DNA from: Silurus meridionalis
Lineage: Eukaryota > Chordata > Actinopteri > Siluriformes > Siluridae
Reading direction: 5' to 3'
Assembly: GCF_014805685.1 (NCBI RefSeq)
Contig: NC_060892.1
Location: 5,093,990-5,157,989 of the forward strand
DNA: 64,000 bases
Part shown: one piece after another, positions 48,191 through 59,697 of the stretch
Numbering within the stretch: position 1 is the stretch's first letter
How the letters are laid out: each line of letters opens with the position of its first letter
Made by a program: the position numbers and the translations under genes
The notes under the pieces: generated by a model
Told to the model about the DNA's origin: nothing
Database searches by the model: none
The model's input: the letters and a program-made list of their open reading frames with translations, nothing else

Positions 48191-48362
48191 CGTTACCACT
48201 GTTCCTCGTTAACACCAAGCTCCACCTTCACCTGCATTCTACACACAAACTACAATATTAAACATGTGAGGTAGAATTTTTTTTTTATATGTATACAAGT
48301 ATATAATTATATAATATATAATTAATAATATAATTATGTATGTATTTAAAACTAACAGTAGA

Positions 48363-51135
48363 CTACCACCACACAGATACCACCACTGTTACCGCCGCAC
48401 AGATACCACCGCAGTTACCGCCGCACAGATACCACCACACAGATACCAAAACAGTTACTGCTACACAGATACCAACACACTGTTAATGCCAAACAGATAC
48501 CACCACACAGATACCACTTCACAAATACCACCACAGTTACTACCGCACAGATACCACCACAGTTACCACCACACTGTTAATGCCACACTGTTAATGCCAC
48601 ACAGATACCGCCACACAGATACCGCCTCACAAATACCACTACAGTTACCGCCACACTGTAAATGCCACACTGTTAATGCCACCACTTCACAAATACCACC
48701 GCACAGATACCACCGCAGTTACCACCACACTGTTAATGCCACACAGATAACGCCACACAGATACCACCACACAGATACCGCCACACTGTTACAGCCACAG
48801 AGATAACGCCACACTGATATCGCCACACAAATACCGCCACACTGTTACCACCACGGTTACCATCACACAGATATCGCCACACAGATACCGTCGCACTGTT
48901 ACCGCCGCACTGTTACCGCCACACAGATATCGCCGCATTGTTACCGCCACACAGATATCACCGCACAGATACCGACACACTGTTACTGCCACACAGATAC
49001 TGCCGCACAGATACCACCACACTGTTACCGCCAAACAGATACCACCACGCTGTTACCGTCACACCGATATCGCCGCACAGATAAAGCCGCACAGACCACC
49101 ACTGTTACCACCACACTGTTACCGCCACACAGATACCACCACACTATTACTGTCACACACATATCGCCACACAGATACCACCACACTGTTACCAACACAC
49201 AGATATCGCCACACAGATACCACCACACTGTTACCAACACACAGATATCGCCACACAGATACCACCACACTGTTACCAACACACAGATATCGCCACACAG
49301 ATACCACACTGTTACTGCCACACAGATACCACCCCACACTGTTACCGTTACACAGATATTGCCACACAGATACCACCACAGTTACCATTACACAGATATT
49401 GCCACACAGATACCACCACAGTTACTGCTGCACAGATACCAACACACTGTTACTGCCACACAGATACCACCACAGTTACTGCCAGACAGATACCAACACA
49501 CTGCTACTGCCACACAGATACCACCACACAGATACAACCACAATTACTGCCGCACAGATACCTGCTGTTTGGTAGGTTTGCTTGATGTTGAATGACCTGT
49601 TGTTCGGTAGGTCGGGATGCTGAATAACCTACTGGTCGGTAGGTTGCGTGATGCTGAATGAGACCACTGCTGCTCAGTGTTCTGGTCTTTTATACTCTTG
49701 ATGGAGAACGGTGCACTGTGATGTCAGAGGTAACTTATCATGAGTGGTAAACTGCGGGTCTGCCTCTAGTGGTGAAACGTGGAAATACACCTGAATGAGA
49801 ATCCTTTCCTACACAGATACCACCACAGTTACTGCTGCACAGATACCACCACAGTTACTGCCGCACAGATACCAACACACAGAAACCACCACAGTTACTG
49901 CCACATATACCAACACACTGTTGCTGCCACACAGATACCACCACAGTTACTGCTGCACAGATACCAACACACTGTTACTGCCACACAGATACCACCACAC
50001 AGAAACCACCAAAGTTACTGATGCATTTACCAACACACTGTTACTGCCACACAGATACCACCACAGTTACTGCCGCACAGATACCACCACACAGAAACCA
50101 CCACAGTTACTGATGCATTTACCAACACACTGTTACTGCCACACAGATACCACCACAGTTACTGCCGCACAGATACCACCACACAGATACCACCACAGTT
50201 ACTGCCGCACAGATACCACCACACTGTTACTGCCACACAGATACCATCACAGTTACTGCTGCACAGATACCAACACACAGATACCACCACAGTTACTGCC
50301 GCACAAATACCACCACACTGTTACTGCCACACAGATACCACCACAGTTACTGATGCATTTACCAACACACTGTTACTGCCACACAGATACCACCACAGTT
50401 ACTGCACAGATACCACCACACTGTTACTGCCACACAGATACCATCACAGTTACTGCTGCACAGATACCAACACACAGATACCACCACAGTTACTGCCGCA
50501 CAAATACCACCACACTGTTACTGCCACACAGATACCACCACAGTTACTGATGCATTTACCAACACACTGTTACTGCCACACAGATACCACCACAGTTACT
50601 GCCGCACAGATACCACCACACAGATACCACCAGTTACTGCCGCACAAATACCAACACACTGTTGCTGCCACACAGATACCACCACACAGATACCACCACA
50701 ATTACTGCCGCACAGATACCAACACACTGTTGCTGCCACACAGATACCACCACACAGATACCACCACAATTACTGCCGCACAGATACCAACACACAAACA
50801 CACAGTTACTGCTGCACAGATACCACCACAGTTACTGCTGCACAGATACCAACACACAAACACAGTTACTGCTGCAAAGATACCACCACAGTTACTGCTG
50901 CACAGATACCAACACACAAACACAGTTACTGCTGCACAGATACCACCACAGTTACTACTGCACAGATACCAACACACAAACACACAGTTACTGCTGCACA
51001 GATACCACCACACAGATACCACCACAGTTACTACTGCACAGATACCAACACACAGAAACCACCACAGTTACTGCTACATATACCACCACAGATACCAAAA
51101 CACAGATACAGCTACCACCAGACAAATACCACAGC
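48363..51135 (+). repeat. 2.8 kb satellite of 26-28 bp dimeric units in ankmy1 5' intron
   Basis: The unit is CACAGATACCACCA followed by CAGTTACTGCCG or CACTGTTACTGCCA, two related half-units of 13-15 bases. The array lacks stop codons in plus frames, which yields long artefactual open frames rich in His, Tyr, Thr. It is interrupted at 49563-49800 by unique DNA. It lies between the probable ankmy1 5' UTR exon and the first coding exon. Confidence 0.95.
49563..49665 (+). repeat. Three-unit 33-bp tandem inside the satellite gap
   Basis: Three units of the type ggtaggttgcttgatgctga atgacct, unrelated to the surrounding satellite. Confidence 0.8.
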
Positions 51136-51186
51136 AGGTTGACTTTGAGGTTTATTTTCCTGAAAGCAAACTACTCACTATGTTAC

Positions 51187-51240
51187 CTTGACGACTGGGT
51201 TTTACATGGAGCGCGCGTGCGTCGCTAAGAAAGTTTGCGC
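51187..51240 (-). other. ankmy1: Probable ankmy1 5' UTR exon
   Basis: On the minus strand the CpG-rich block reads into a good donor (gtcaag then gtaaca) at 51187. The only ATG in it is followed at once by TAA, so the exon would be non-coding. The upstream end is not defined. Inferred from splice signal and CpG density only. Confidence 0.45.
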
Positions 51241-51345
51241 GTGCAGCGCGTCTCGAGTCCTAAACAGGCAGAGAGGCGGCGGGTGTTTGAGCGCGAGCGG
51301 ACAGTGGCAGAACCGCCGGTGAGTCTCGGGGCGTTCAAAGCTAAA
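51190..51345. promoter_or_regulatory. CpG-rich block, candidate bidirectional promoter
   Basis: An abrupt run of CpG dinucleotides (GCGCGCGTGCGTCGC and similar) in otherwise CpG-poor DNA. It lies between ankmy1 (minus) and a candidate small gene (plus), with outward donor sites on both strands: gtaaca on minus at 51186 and gtgagt on plus at 51319. No TATA box is obvious. Confidence 0.55.
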
Positions 51346-51446
51346 ACAAAGCTGGGAAATAAATCCTCGTCGACCGTGTTTAATCGACCGTTGGGTTACT
51401 GAGTTACAGCTGAGCGGTACTTAGCAACCAGGAATTCCCTCAGTGA

Positions 51447-51484
<38 letters not shown>

Positions 51485-52203
51485 AAGTCAAGTCTTATCC
51501 AGTCCCCACTTGTTGTGAAATTCATGTAGTTTTTACTAAAATAATCTTGGGGACCCCCATGTCATGGGGGGTCCCTGATGCCTTATAGGGGGGTCCAGGA
51601 TCCCCCCAGCCCCCCTCAATTCGAGCACTGTATCTATCAGACAGATTCGTAGATCTGTCTATTTATTAATCAATCAATATATGAATCTTTTATCTATCTA
51701 TCTATCTGTCTGTCTGTCTGTCTGTCTGTCCTCAAAATCTGTCTTCAGAAGTCATTCCTACTCCAAGTGTCTTATGTTTGTCACTTTGCTCTCAAGTCCT
51801 TTTGTGCTTTCGTTCTTTCTCTCTTACTTTTTTCCCCTCATATCTATTTTGAACATTTAACCTCAAAACTGTTTGTATTGTGAGTGTCAGAAAAAATTTG
51901 CTGGATTTCTTTCTTTCTTTGACAGCCTTTTTCTTTCTTTCTTCCTTTCTTTTTTCTTTCTTTCTTTCTCTCTCTCCTCAGAGACAGGATCATACCAAGC
52001 CAATTTATCGAATAACTGAGCGTTTTGCACTCGGGTCACGCCATGAGGTCAAAACATGTCCTTTATTGTGTTCGAATTGTGTGACTCTGTTCTCCCAGAG
52101 CGAGTTTATGTTACACAGCAGTTATCTGATAGCTCCAGTGGGGTTGCATCCTCCAGCAGAGAGGCCAAAACCTGATCCTCCGCTTCACCGCACCTTTAAC
52201 TGA
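51206..52203 (+). CDS. Unrecognised small two-exon candidate gene
   Basis: An open exon follows a strong pyrimidine tract and acceptor near 51981 and ends at TGA 52201-52203. It encodes TKPIYRITERFALGSRHE, then LCSNCVTLFSQSEFMLHSSY, and ends PPLHRTFN. It has no homopolymer or repeat bias, unlike nearby sequence. Upstream, the CpG block contains ATG at 51206 and a donor gtgagt after 51318. Joined at the second AG of the tandem CAGAG acceptor (exon 51984-52203) the frame stays open, giving 110 residues; joined at the first AG (51982) it would stop early. I do not recognise the family. Head-to-head placement with a MORN/ankyrin gene and small basic composition would suit a ciliary microtubule-associated protein, but that is speculation. 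It could also be a decayed exon. Confidence 0.4.
51449..51482. repeat. (CT)n microsatellite
   Basis: About sixteen CT units. Confidence 0.95.
51691..51730. repeat. (TATC)n(TGTC)n composite microsatellite
   Basis: Complement of the GATA/GACA composite seen at 326 and 20171. Confidence 0.95.
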
Positions 52204-52996
52204 GAGGGAATGATTGATGGAGGGCGTACTTACATTTAGGTCTGGAAGAGTTTAGATCTAAGAAAGTTAGGATGACAAAATTTTCTGTTGCATCAACCAG
52301 TATTATCAATTATCAATATTCATATTAACACTATTACTGCTAAAAATTCACTGATCACTTACATGCTGCAATTCCATGCATTTATTTTTGTTTATTTCCG
52401 AATAACACATTTAAACCATTTATATTTACAGATCTTGTGAGAAATGAGTGAATCATTTATACCCTGATTTTAAGACAGAGCTACAGATACAGCTCGATAC
52501 AGTTCATTAATCAGAAACCAGAAAGTCCAACGTTCTCTATAATGGAAACTTTCATGTGTGTGAAAACAAAGTGACACTAGAGACTCCTTCCATTGATATT
52601 AATGATCTGTGTCCATACAAAACTTTATCATATCAATAATGACATATATTTTTTGTATAATAAAATAAATGTCCAGCATTTTTATAATCCTTTTACTATA
52701 AGATAGAGATTCTTCTGGCGCATCCACTTATAAAAATATCTCTGCATAAGTTGCTACTATAGAGATAAAACTGTAGTAGAAAAAGTGCATTAATGTAAAC
52801 CTAGTGCTGTTAAAGACAATTAATCAACAACTTCTGACCAATAAGAAATGAGCATTCATCAGTGGTGTTAGATAACATTATAACAGAGCTGGACAGCTTC
52901 TAGAAAAGTGGCAAAACAATAAAATACAGTAAATTCTATGTCATTGCCTAAAATTAAATCTCAAACTTCTTTTTAATTTGTCTTTTGCCTAATTTT

Positions 52997-53395
52997 TTAG
53001 TGTCCAGGAGCAAACGGAGGTGGGTTTAGGTATTCCAATGGTAATGTTTCAAAAACACCATCAAACTCTTGGTAGTTCTTTTCTTCATCTATCTGCAGTT
53101 CAGCAGGTTTCTCAGCAACTTTGGCTTCATTGATTTCCATGTACATAGGCTCCTCTGGAAGGTTCTTTTTCTTCTTAAAGATATTCCTGCACTGAATCAG
53201 GCCAAGGCGAGCGTGCTTCATCTCCGACTTTGGGACTACTTTGTCTTCAGATCTTCTCTTGTCCCAATCTGTTGGTAAACGTGTAGATCGCTCGCCCATA
53301 ATGGTTTTAGCGATTGCAGAGCGCCATCTGCTGTTGATCTCCTGTGGTGTGAGTATGGATTTTGGTTTGGTTTGTGATGCCGTGTTTAGAGAGCT
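52997..53395 (-). CDS. hsh2d: hsh2d coding exon 5 (C-terminal tail, stop)
   Basis: 132 residues, SSLNTASQTKPKSILTPQEI to EYLNPPPFAPGH. It is charged and probably disordered, and the last residues match the conserved HSH2D C-terminus. Stop TAA 52999-52997; minus-strand AATAAA motifs lie at 52396-52391 and 52386-52381. Confidence 0.88.
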   Translation of the reverse strand, partial: SSLNTASQTKPKSILTPQEINSRWRSAIAKTIMGERSTRLPTDWDKRRSEDKVVPKSEMKHARLGLIQCRNIFKKKKNLPEEPMYMEINEAKVAEKPAELQIDEEKNYQEFDGVFETLPLEYLNPPPFAPGH

Positions 53396-55934
53396 CTGAA
53401 ACATATAAAGAAGGCCTTGAGATCATGTAATATACTCAGTCCAACATGTAAATTCCACATGAAAAATCTATAGACATTCCCCTATTCAGCTGATTTAGCT
53501 ATAAAGATTAGCCATGCCCAGATGGAAATATTGTGCCTAAATAAACGTATCTTTTTACTGGGTTTGCAGAATGTGATTTGTAACACTGATTATAAATCTA
53601 TTATTATGGCAGAATGGTCCTACTCTTGAAGTGAAACACCAGGAGATCCCATAATTAAGGATTACATTTTCTGAAGAGAGAAACCATGCACCCAATACTG
53701 GTAGGGCATGATGCTAGTTAGAAATGCCTTTGCTTATGGAGAAAATTGACTAGCAAAAATAGATGTTGCTGTAAATGTGTACTATTTACAAAATGAAATA
53801 ATGTGATCTGAATATGCTGATTGTAACTATCTCTGCCCACATATCATTCGGCAGTGGATTTGGCAGATTTGTGCTGATCACTTACCATACTGTCCAGTTT
53901 GACAGCACTAAGCTCCAGCTCTAAGCTAGGATAAAGCCTCGGTGGGAATGAACCGTCCAACGGGATGCTTAGGTCCTGGTTTCGAATTGGGGGGTGGGAC
54001 ACCCTACGATATACTGGCAAGGCAGGGGGCGTGTCTTCTGAGATATTTTGGTCAGCCTGGATGGAAATGTTTGAAAAGACAGTGATTTGAATCAGTGCAC
54101 ATGTTTATTTACAATACAGTTGGAGCAAGAGTATTTTAACAATGGTGACTCAGTGGGTTTGAATACAACTGTAGGGACAAAATGTACCCTCTATACCTGT
54201 TGGTTCAAATAGAGAAAGTATGAATCTGCCAGTTCCAGTTAAGAAGTGTATCCTCTGAGTCTGTAAATCCAGTAAAAGAGGTGTGGCCTCTCTGCTTATT
54301 AACCTCAATGAAGGAGGTGTAGCCTCTCTGTCTATCAGTCTTAGTTAAGAAGGTGTAGCCTCTTTGTCTACCAGCTCCTATAAAGAAAGCATGGCCCCTC
54401 GTCCGGCCAACCTCTTTGAAGAAGGCGTGACCACTGTGACTTTGAGTCTTACTAAAGGAGGTGTGGCCACTTTGCCTGTCAGTCGTACAAAAGGAGGTGA
54501 GGCCCCTGTGCCTGTCAATCTCTAAACAAGGTGAGGCCTCAGGGCCTGTCAGTCCACATGGTGAACTGTGACCTCATACCGTTTCTCTTGGAATAGATTT
54601 AGGTTTCTATTCGCCAAATTAATAAAAGTTTCCGATTAGGATTTTAGTGAATTAAATAATAATGGTTTGCTTGTATATAATAATGTAGATTGAAGAAAAA
54701 TCTGACCTGGTCGCAAGCTACGGTGAGCAGCTCACTGAAGGGATAAATCGGAGTTCTTTGGTAGTAGGCTACCAGATCATGGAGAGATGGATGCCGCAGA
54801 TTCTCACCTACAATCTCATACTGGTTTCCTGGAAGCATGTCGATCATAAAGTGTCTGCAGACGTCCACAGATCTAAACATGAAAACATAGAGGTTTGGAG
54901 AACTTGGAAACAATGAAGAAGGTGTGGCCCTGTGCCTGTCTGAATAAGCTGGGCCAGTTGTGAACTGTAAAATTCATACTGTTTCTCTTAGAATAGAATA
55001 AAAAAATGAAATCGAATTTGTATAATGAGCACGTTGATTCGTTTATTATGTTAATTTCTTACATTTATGTATTGGAATAAATGGAAAAATAGATGGAAAT
55101 GGAATTTGTACTGTTGCTTTATTTATTTCATATTACATTTATGGCATACTGGCTTATTAAATGAGTGACTCACCTGTAGGACAGGGTGTATCCGATTCTG
55201 CTTTCACTGATCCGAATCAGGAAGTAGCCTTGCGGTTTGGTCATTAGCAGTTCCTCAGACAGTCTGCGAAACATATACAGGATCTGTTTTTTAAATAATA
55301 AGGGTTCTAAATGTAGAGTTTGACCAAGTTGTTTTACTCCAAATGTATCTAAGAAACTAACAGTACATTTGTTCAAGAACAAAATGTACACTTAAAATAT
55401 AGTCCATGGCAATGTGTGCCAATGTGTGCCAATCTGTGCATGCCTCTTATGTTTTGTGATGACTCAGACAGTAGTAGTTGTCGATCAGGTACTCAGTGTG
55501 TAACCGCTGAATTGATAACTCATTACGCATCAATTTCGCTAATTATTTTCCCAAAGCAAAATTCAAAGGCACACCTATGGCCTATTTTAATTTTTTTATG
55601 TAAATCTATGTCTTTGAGGTTAAATTTAATAATATGGGATATAAAGCCTAATGTGCAAATGCTTTCGTTGGAAAACTGAAGTTGGCTGTTTTATTGCATT
55701 CACCATAGCATTTCACTGCCTCTATTTAAACCTATGTAATCCGAGACACCCTGTGGATGTACGAGTACTTTGTGTACCGGTGATCTGTATCAGTGCTATT
55801 AACAGTAGCAGTGCTTACTTCCTGGATATAAACCCATGAAACCACTTCGGAATGACGCCATCCTTCATAATTTGGTTCTTCTGGAACTCTGCGAACCAGG
55901 CGATGAGTGGGTAGGGTGTTACCGCTTCAGCCAT
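52997..55934 (-). CDS. hsh2d: Haematopoietic SH2 domain-containing protein-like
   Basis: Five minus-strand exons join in phase to 313 residues (human HSH2D 352). Residues 1-30 precede an SH2 domain of about 31-124: WFHGFISRK, then GYFLIRISESRIGYTLSY with the phosphotyrosine-binding Arg at 56, then CRHFMIDMLPG and SLHDLVAYYQRTPI. The rest is a Pro-rich and charged tail ending EYLNPPPFAPGH, very close to the PPPFAPGY end of human HSH2D, which decides the name over SH2D2A or SH2D7. Family role: adaptor in T- and B-cell activation and survival signalling. I take the start as MAEAVTPYPL (ATG 55934), matching the mammalian start; an ATG four codons upstream (55946) is in frame in the same exon. Tropomyosin lies upstream on the same strand, as TPM4 lies near HSH2D on human 19p13. 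Confidence 0.87.
53886..54056 (-). CDS. hsh2d: hsh2d coding exon 4
   Basis: ADQNISEDTPPALPVYRRVS and a second Pro-rich stretch FPPRLYPSLELELS. 171 bases, phase 0, acceptor ccatccag, donor gtaagt. The PPALPVYRR motif is a possible SH3-binding site. Confidence 0.88.
54225..54560 (-). repeat. Diverged copies of the 34-bp gpc1 minisatellite unit
   Basis: About nine degenerate units such as caatgaaggaggtgtagcct and actaaaggaggtgtggccac, in the intron before hsh2d exon 4. They share the GAAGGAGGTGTGG core with 16905-17925. One more unit (aatgaagaaggtgtggccct) is at 54911 on the other side of the SH2 exon. Confidence 0.75.
54707..54872 (-). CDS. hsh2d: hsh2d coding exon 3 (SH2 C-terminal half)
   Basis: Completes Arg69, then SVDVCRHFMIDMLPGNQYEI, SLHDLVAYYQRTPIYPF and SELLTVACDQ. 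166 bases, acceptor gtttag, donor gtcaga. Confidence 0.93.
55174..55263 (-). CDS. hsh2d: hsh2d coding exon 2 (SH2 core)
   Basis: Completes Lys39, then LSEELLMTKPQGYFLIRISE and SRIGYTLSY, 90 bases. It carries the invariant FLIR arginine. Acceptor tttcgcag, donor gtgagt. Confidence 0.93.
55819..55934 (-). CDS. hsh2d: hsh2d coding exon 1
   Basis: MAEAVTPYPLIAWFAEFQKN through IPKWFHGFISR plus two bases of Lys39. The exon itself starts at 55952 after the acceptor aatcag, and the donor is gtaagc. It contains the alpha-A start of SH2. Confidence 0.88.
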
Positions 55935-56114
55935 GACTCTGCTCATAAAAACCTGATTAAAAACAACAACAACAACAACATCATGGTAACGCATGGTCAT
56001 GCTTGCATGACATATCCTGTGTTTCTGGTTTCAGGTTTTGCTCACCTTGAGCATCTCACCGCATGGCGAAAACAAACGCAGATATTCATGAGTAGCATGA
56101 AGCGGAGATACTAG

Positions 56115-57284
56115 AGCAGTGACAGGACATGTTTTGAATACAAAACAAGGGCAAAGAAAGGAAGAAGTCTAACAGGTCTGCTTAGTTCATTTGAATATAT
56201 TTTGAATACGTAACTTAAAATAAGATACAGAACCATGTGATGAAAGGCAGAATGAATACAGTCTCTGTCTGGAACAAATTTGATTGCTTTCCTAAAAAGT
56301 CTAATGATTGAAGGTCAATGAGTTTGCAGAATGTTTTGCGGAAGTTACATTCGAAATTAGTTATTTGCTGTCACTGTATTACACATTGCATAAAATTACA
56401 CTGTATTACACATGCAAATGCATAAAAGAAAAAGGTTCTCTCTACAGGATAATTGGGTAAAATACAATTTTTAAGAATGTACACAAAAAAGGTACATTCC
56501 AGCTCTTTTTATCTCAAGAAACAAAACAAGCAGAACACAATGCCACGATGTTGCTGGGGACACCTCCAAGAAGTTTATTATAATTATTATTATAATATGC
56601 AAATTTGTATCATTACTATATAAAAACAAGCTACTGAAGAAAAACAATTTCAGACACTTTGCTGTGACCTTGATGCCAATTCCACAGTCAGTCCAGTTCA
56701 TCTGCTAGTTTTAAGTAAATACCTATAAATCCTACAAACATTCAGTCACTCGTTAGTGAGATATCACACCACAGAGAATCTCAGACGAACAGGAAGATCA
56801 ACCCCAAAAATAAAACCCACATCTCTAATATTCAGAAATGGAAGCAGTATATGGAAATGGAAATGGAAGCAGCCCAAAACTCAAAACCAGAAATGTTAAA
56901 TATTCCTTGTGGAGGTTTGATAATTAAACCGATGTCTCTCTTAAGTGTATTTAAGTTCCTAATCAGCATTGGCGCTTTTAGAAAGACCTTATTATCCGAT
57001 TAGATTTGATTAAACCGCTTCAGATTTAAAACCACGTGGAAGGAGTCTGCAGCGTCAGAGATAAAGCTGGAACTGTTCCAAAATATAATTTCTGTCTAAT
57101 CATTAATAGAGGAAAAGGAACACGAGGTAATTTCCATTTATAAAAACGAAACTGGAAAGGTATAGAAAGTACACATGTGTCACTTTGTAAGAAGTCAGCA
57201 AGTCGCGTGAGCTCATAGAGGTTCTTGCATGAGCCCATAGAAGACTCCTGCCAGCTGACATTTTGAAGCACATTTACACACTTC
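56115..57284. other. hsh2d intron 1, no feature seen
   Basis: Unique sequence between the first coding exon and the satellite. Confidence 0.45.
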
Positions 57285-59315
57285 CTCCACACATTGTATC
57301 TCCACGTACCGTATTTCTACATACTGCATCTCTGCATACTGTATCTCCACATGTTCTATCTCCATATACTTTAGCTCCACATACTGTATCTCCATACTGT
57401 ATCTCCATATACTTTAGCTCCACATATTGTATCTCCACATATTGTATCTCCATACTTTAGCTCCAAATATTGTATCTCTCCATACTGTATCTTCACATAC
57501 TGTACCTCCATATTGTATCTCCATATACTTTATCTATGCGCACTGTTTCTCCACATACTGTATCTCTGCATATTGTATCTTCATATACTTTATCTCCACA
57601 TATTGTATCTCCATATACTTTATCTATGCACTGTTTCTCCACATACTGTATCTCTGCATATTGTATCTCTCCATACTGTATCTCCACATATTGTATCTCC
57701 ACATATTGTATCTCCATATACTTTAGCTCCAAATATTGTATCTCCACATATTGTATCTCCATACTTTAGCTCCAAATATTGTATCTCCATACTGTATCTT
57801 CACATACTGTACCTCCATATATTGTATCTCCATATACTTTATCTATGCACTGTTTCTCCACATACTGTATCTCTGCATATTGTATCTTCATATACTTTAT
57901 CTCCACATATTGTATCTCCATATACTTTATCTATGCACTGTTTCTCCACATACTGTATCTCTGCATATTGTATCTTCATATACTTTATCTCCACATATTG
58001 TATCTCCATATTGTATCTCCATATACTTTATCTCCACATATTGTATCTCCGCATATTGTATCTCCATATACTTTAGCTCCACATATTGTATCTCCACATT
58101 TTGTATCTCCATATACTTTAGCTCCACATACTGTATCTCTACATACTGTACCTCCACATATTGTATCTCCATATACTTTATCTCCACATATTGTATCTCC
58201 GCATTTTGTATCTCCATATATTTTAGCTTCACATACTGTATCTCCACGTACTGTACCTCCACATACTGTATTTCCACATATTGTATCTCTGCATATTGTA
58301 TCTCCACATATTCTATCTCCATATACTTTAGCTCCACATACTGTATCTCCATATACTTTAGCTCCACATACTGTATCTCCATATACTTTAGCTCCACATA
58401 TTGTATCTCCACATATTGTATCTCCATATACTTTAGCTCCAAATATTGTATCTCTCCATACTGTATCTTCACATACTGTACCTCCATATATTGTATCTCC
58501 ATATACTTTATCTATGCGCACTGTTTCTCCACATACTGTATCTCTGCATATTGTATCTTCATATACTTTATCTCCACATATTGTATCTCCATATACTTTA
58601 TCTATGCGCACTGTTTCTCCACATACTGTATCTCTGCATATTGTATCTTCATATACTTTATCTCCACATATTGTATCTCCGCATATTGTATCTCCATATA
58701 CTTTAGCTCCACATATTGTATCTCCACATATTGTATCTCCATATACTTTAGCTCCAAATATTGTATCTCTCCATACTGTATCTTCACATACTGTACCTCC
58801 ATATATTGTATCTCCATATACTTTATCTATGCACTGTTTCTCCACATACTGTATCTCTGCATATTGTATCTTCATATACTTTATCTCCACATATTGTATC
58901 TCCATATTGTATCTCCATATACTTTATCTCCACATATTGTATCTCCGCATATTGTATCTCCATATACTTTAGCTCCACATATTGTATCTCCACATTTTGT
59001 ATCTCCATATACTTTAGCTCCACATACTGTATCTCTACATACTGTACCTCCACATATTGTATCTCCATATACTTTATCTCCACATATTGTATCTCCGCAT
59101 TTTGTATCTCCATATATTTTAGCTTCACATACTGTATCTCCACGTACTGTACCTCCACATATTGTATATCTGCATTTTGTATCTCCATCTAATTTAGCTT
59201 CACATACTGTATCTCCACGTACTGTACCTCCACATACTGTATTTCCACATATTGTATCTCCATATACTTTAGTTGCACATATTCTATCTCCACATTACTG
59301 TACTTCATCTGTACC
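57285..59315. repeat. 2.0 kb satellite of 15-bp units in hsh2d 5' intron
   Basis: About 135 units of ACATATTGTATCTCC and variants (ATATACTTTAGCTCC, CATACTGTATCTC). As 15 is divisible by three and the unit lacks stops, long false open frames arise on both strands. A block of about 500 bases (57774-58280) recurs at 58755-59260, offset about 980 bases, including the same variants (actttatctatgc, cacgtactgtacctcc). The array ends about 55 bases from the probable hsh2d 5' exon. Confidence 0.96.
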
Positions 59316-59372
59316 TACTTTAAACTCCATCCGTGCCATAATTCAGTGTAAGAACAGGTCTAGAGCGCTTAC

Positions 59373-59600
59373 CTGCTGTAAACACACCTGTGCGAATGCT
59401 CGAGCTTCTCACATCGACATCACACTTCACCTTCACTTCCTCACTTCCCGGACCGACAGCTTCAGGATGTTGGTATGTTTTGGAAACGCTCAGAAAATAA
59501 AGCGCGAGCAGGTGCGCGTGTGTCGTTTGTTTTCTGCGTCCTGGTGCGCGGTTACCGGAAACGGAGCAACGCGAGGAGTTAACGAGATGATGTCATTGGT
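59373..59600 (-). promoter_or_regulatory. hsh2d: Probable hsh2d 5' UTR exon and promoter
   Basis: On the minus strand a CpG-containing stretch ends in TTTACAGCAG and a strong donor gtaagc at 59372, followed 3.4 kb later by the acceptor of the first coding exon. Two tandem GGAAGTG motifs (59433-59450, minus) fit ETS-family sites such as those used by PU.1 in blood-cell genes. Exon start and promoter edge are inferred. Confidence 0.5.
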
Positions 59601-59697
59601 CATGTTCAACTGTGAAGAAGTCTTTATTCTGAGTGATCGGATGCTGATTGTTTGACTAAAAAGATCATCAGCTCTCACAATATTTTATGTATGTATA

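Noticed and set aside
48191..48199. GTG start for ankmy1
   Set aside because: Eukaryotic initiation is expected at the ATG at 48190; the upstream bases follow a probable splice acceptor.
49795..51191. Open frames of 251 and 213 codons rich in His, Tyr, Thr
   Set aside because: They are products of the 26-28 bp satellite, which is open in all plus frames.
57736..59655. A 639-codon open frame and several other long frames on both strands
   Set aside because: They arise from the stop-free 15-bp satellite; the only non-repeat part is the hsh2d 5' region on the opposite strand.
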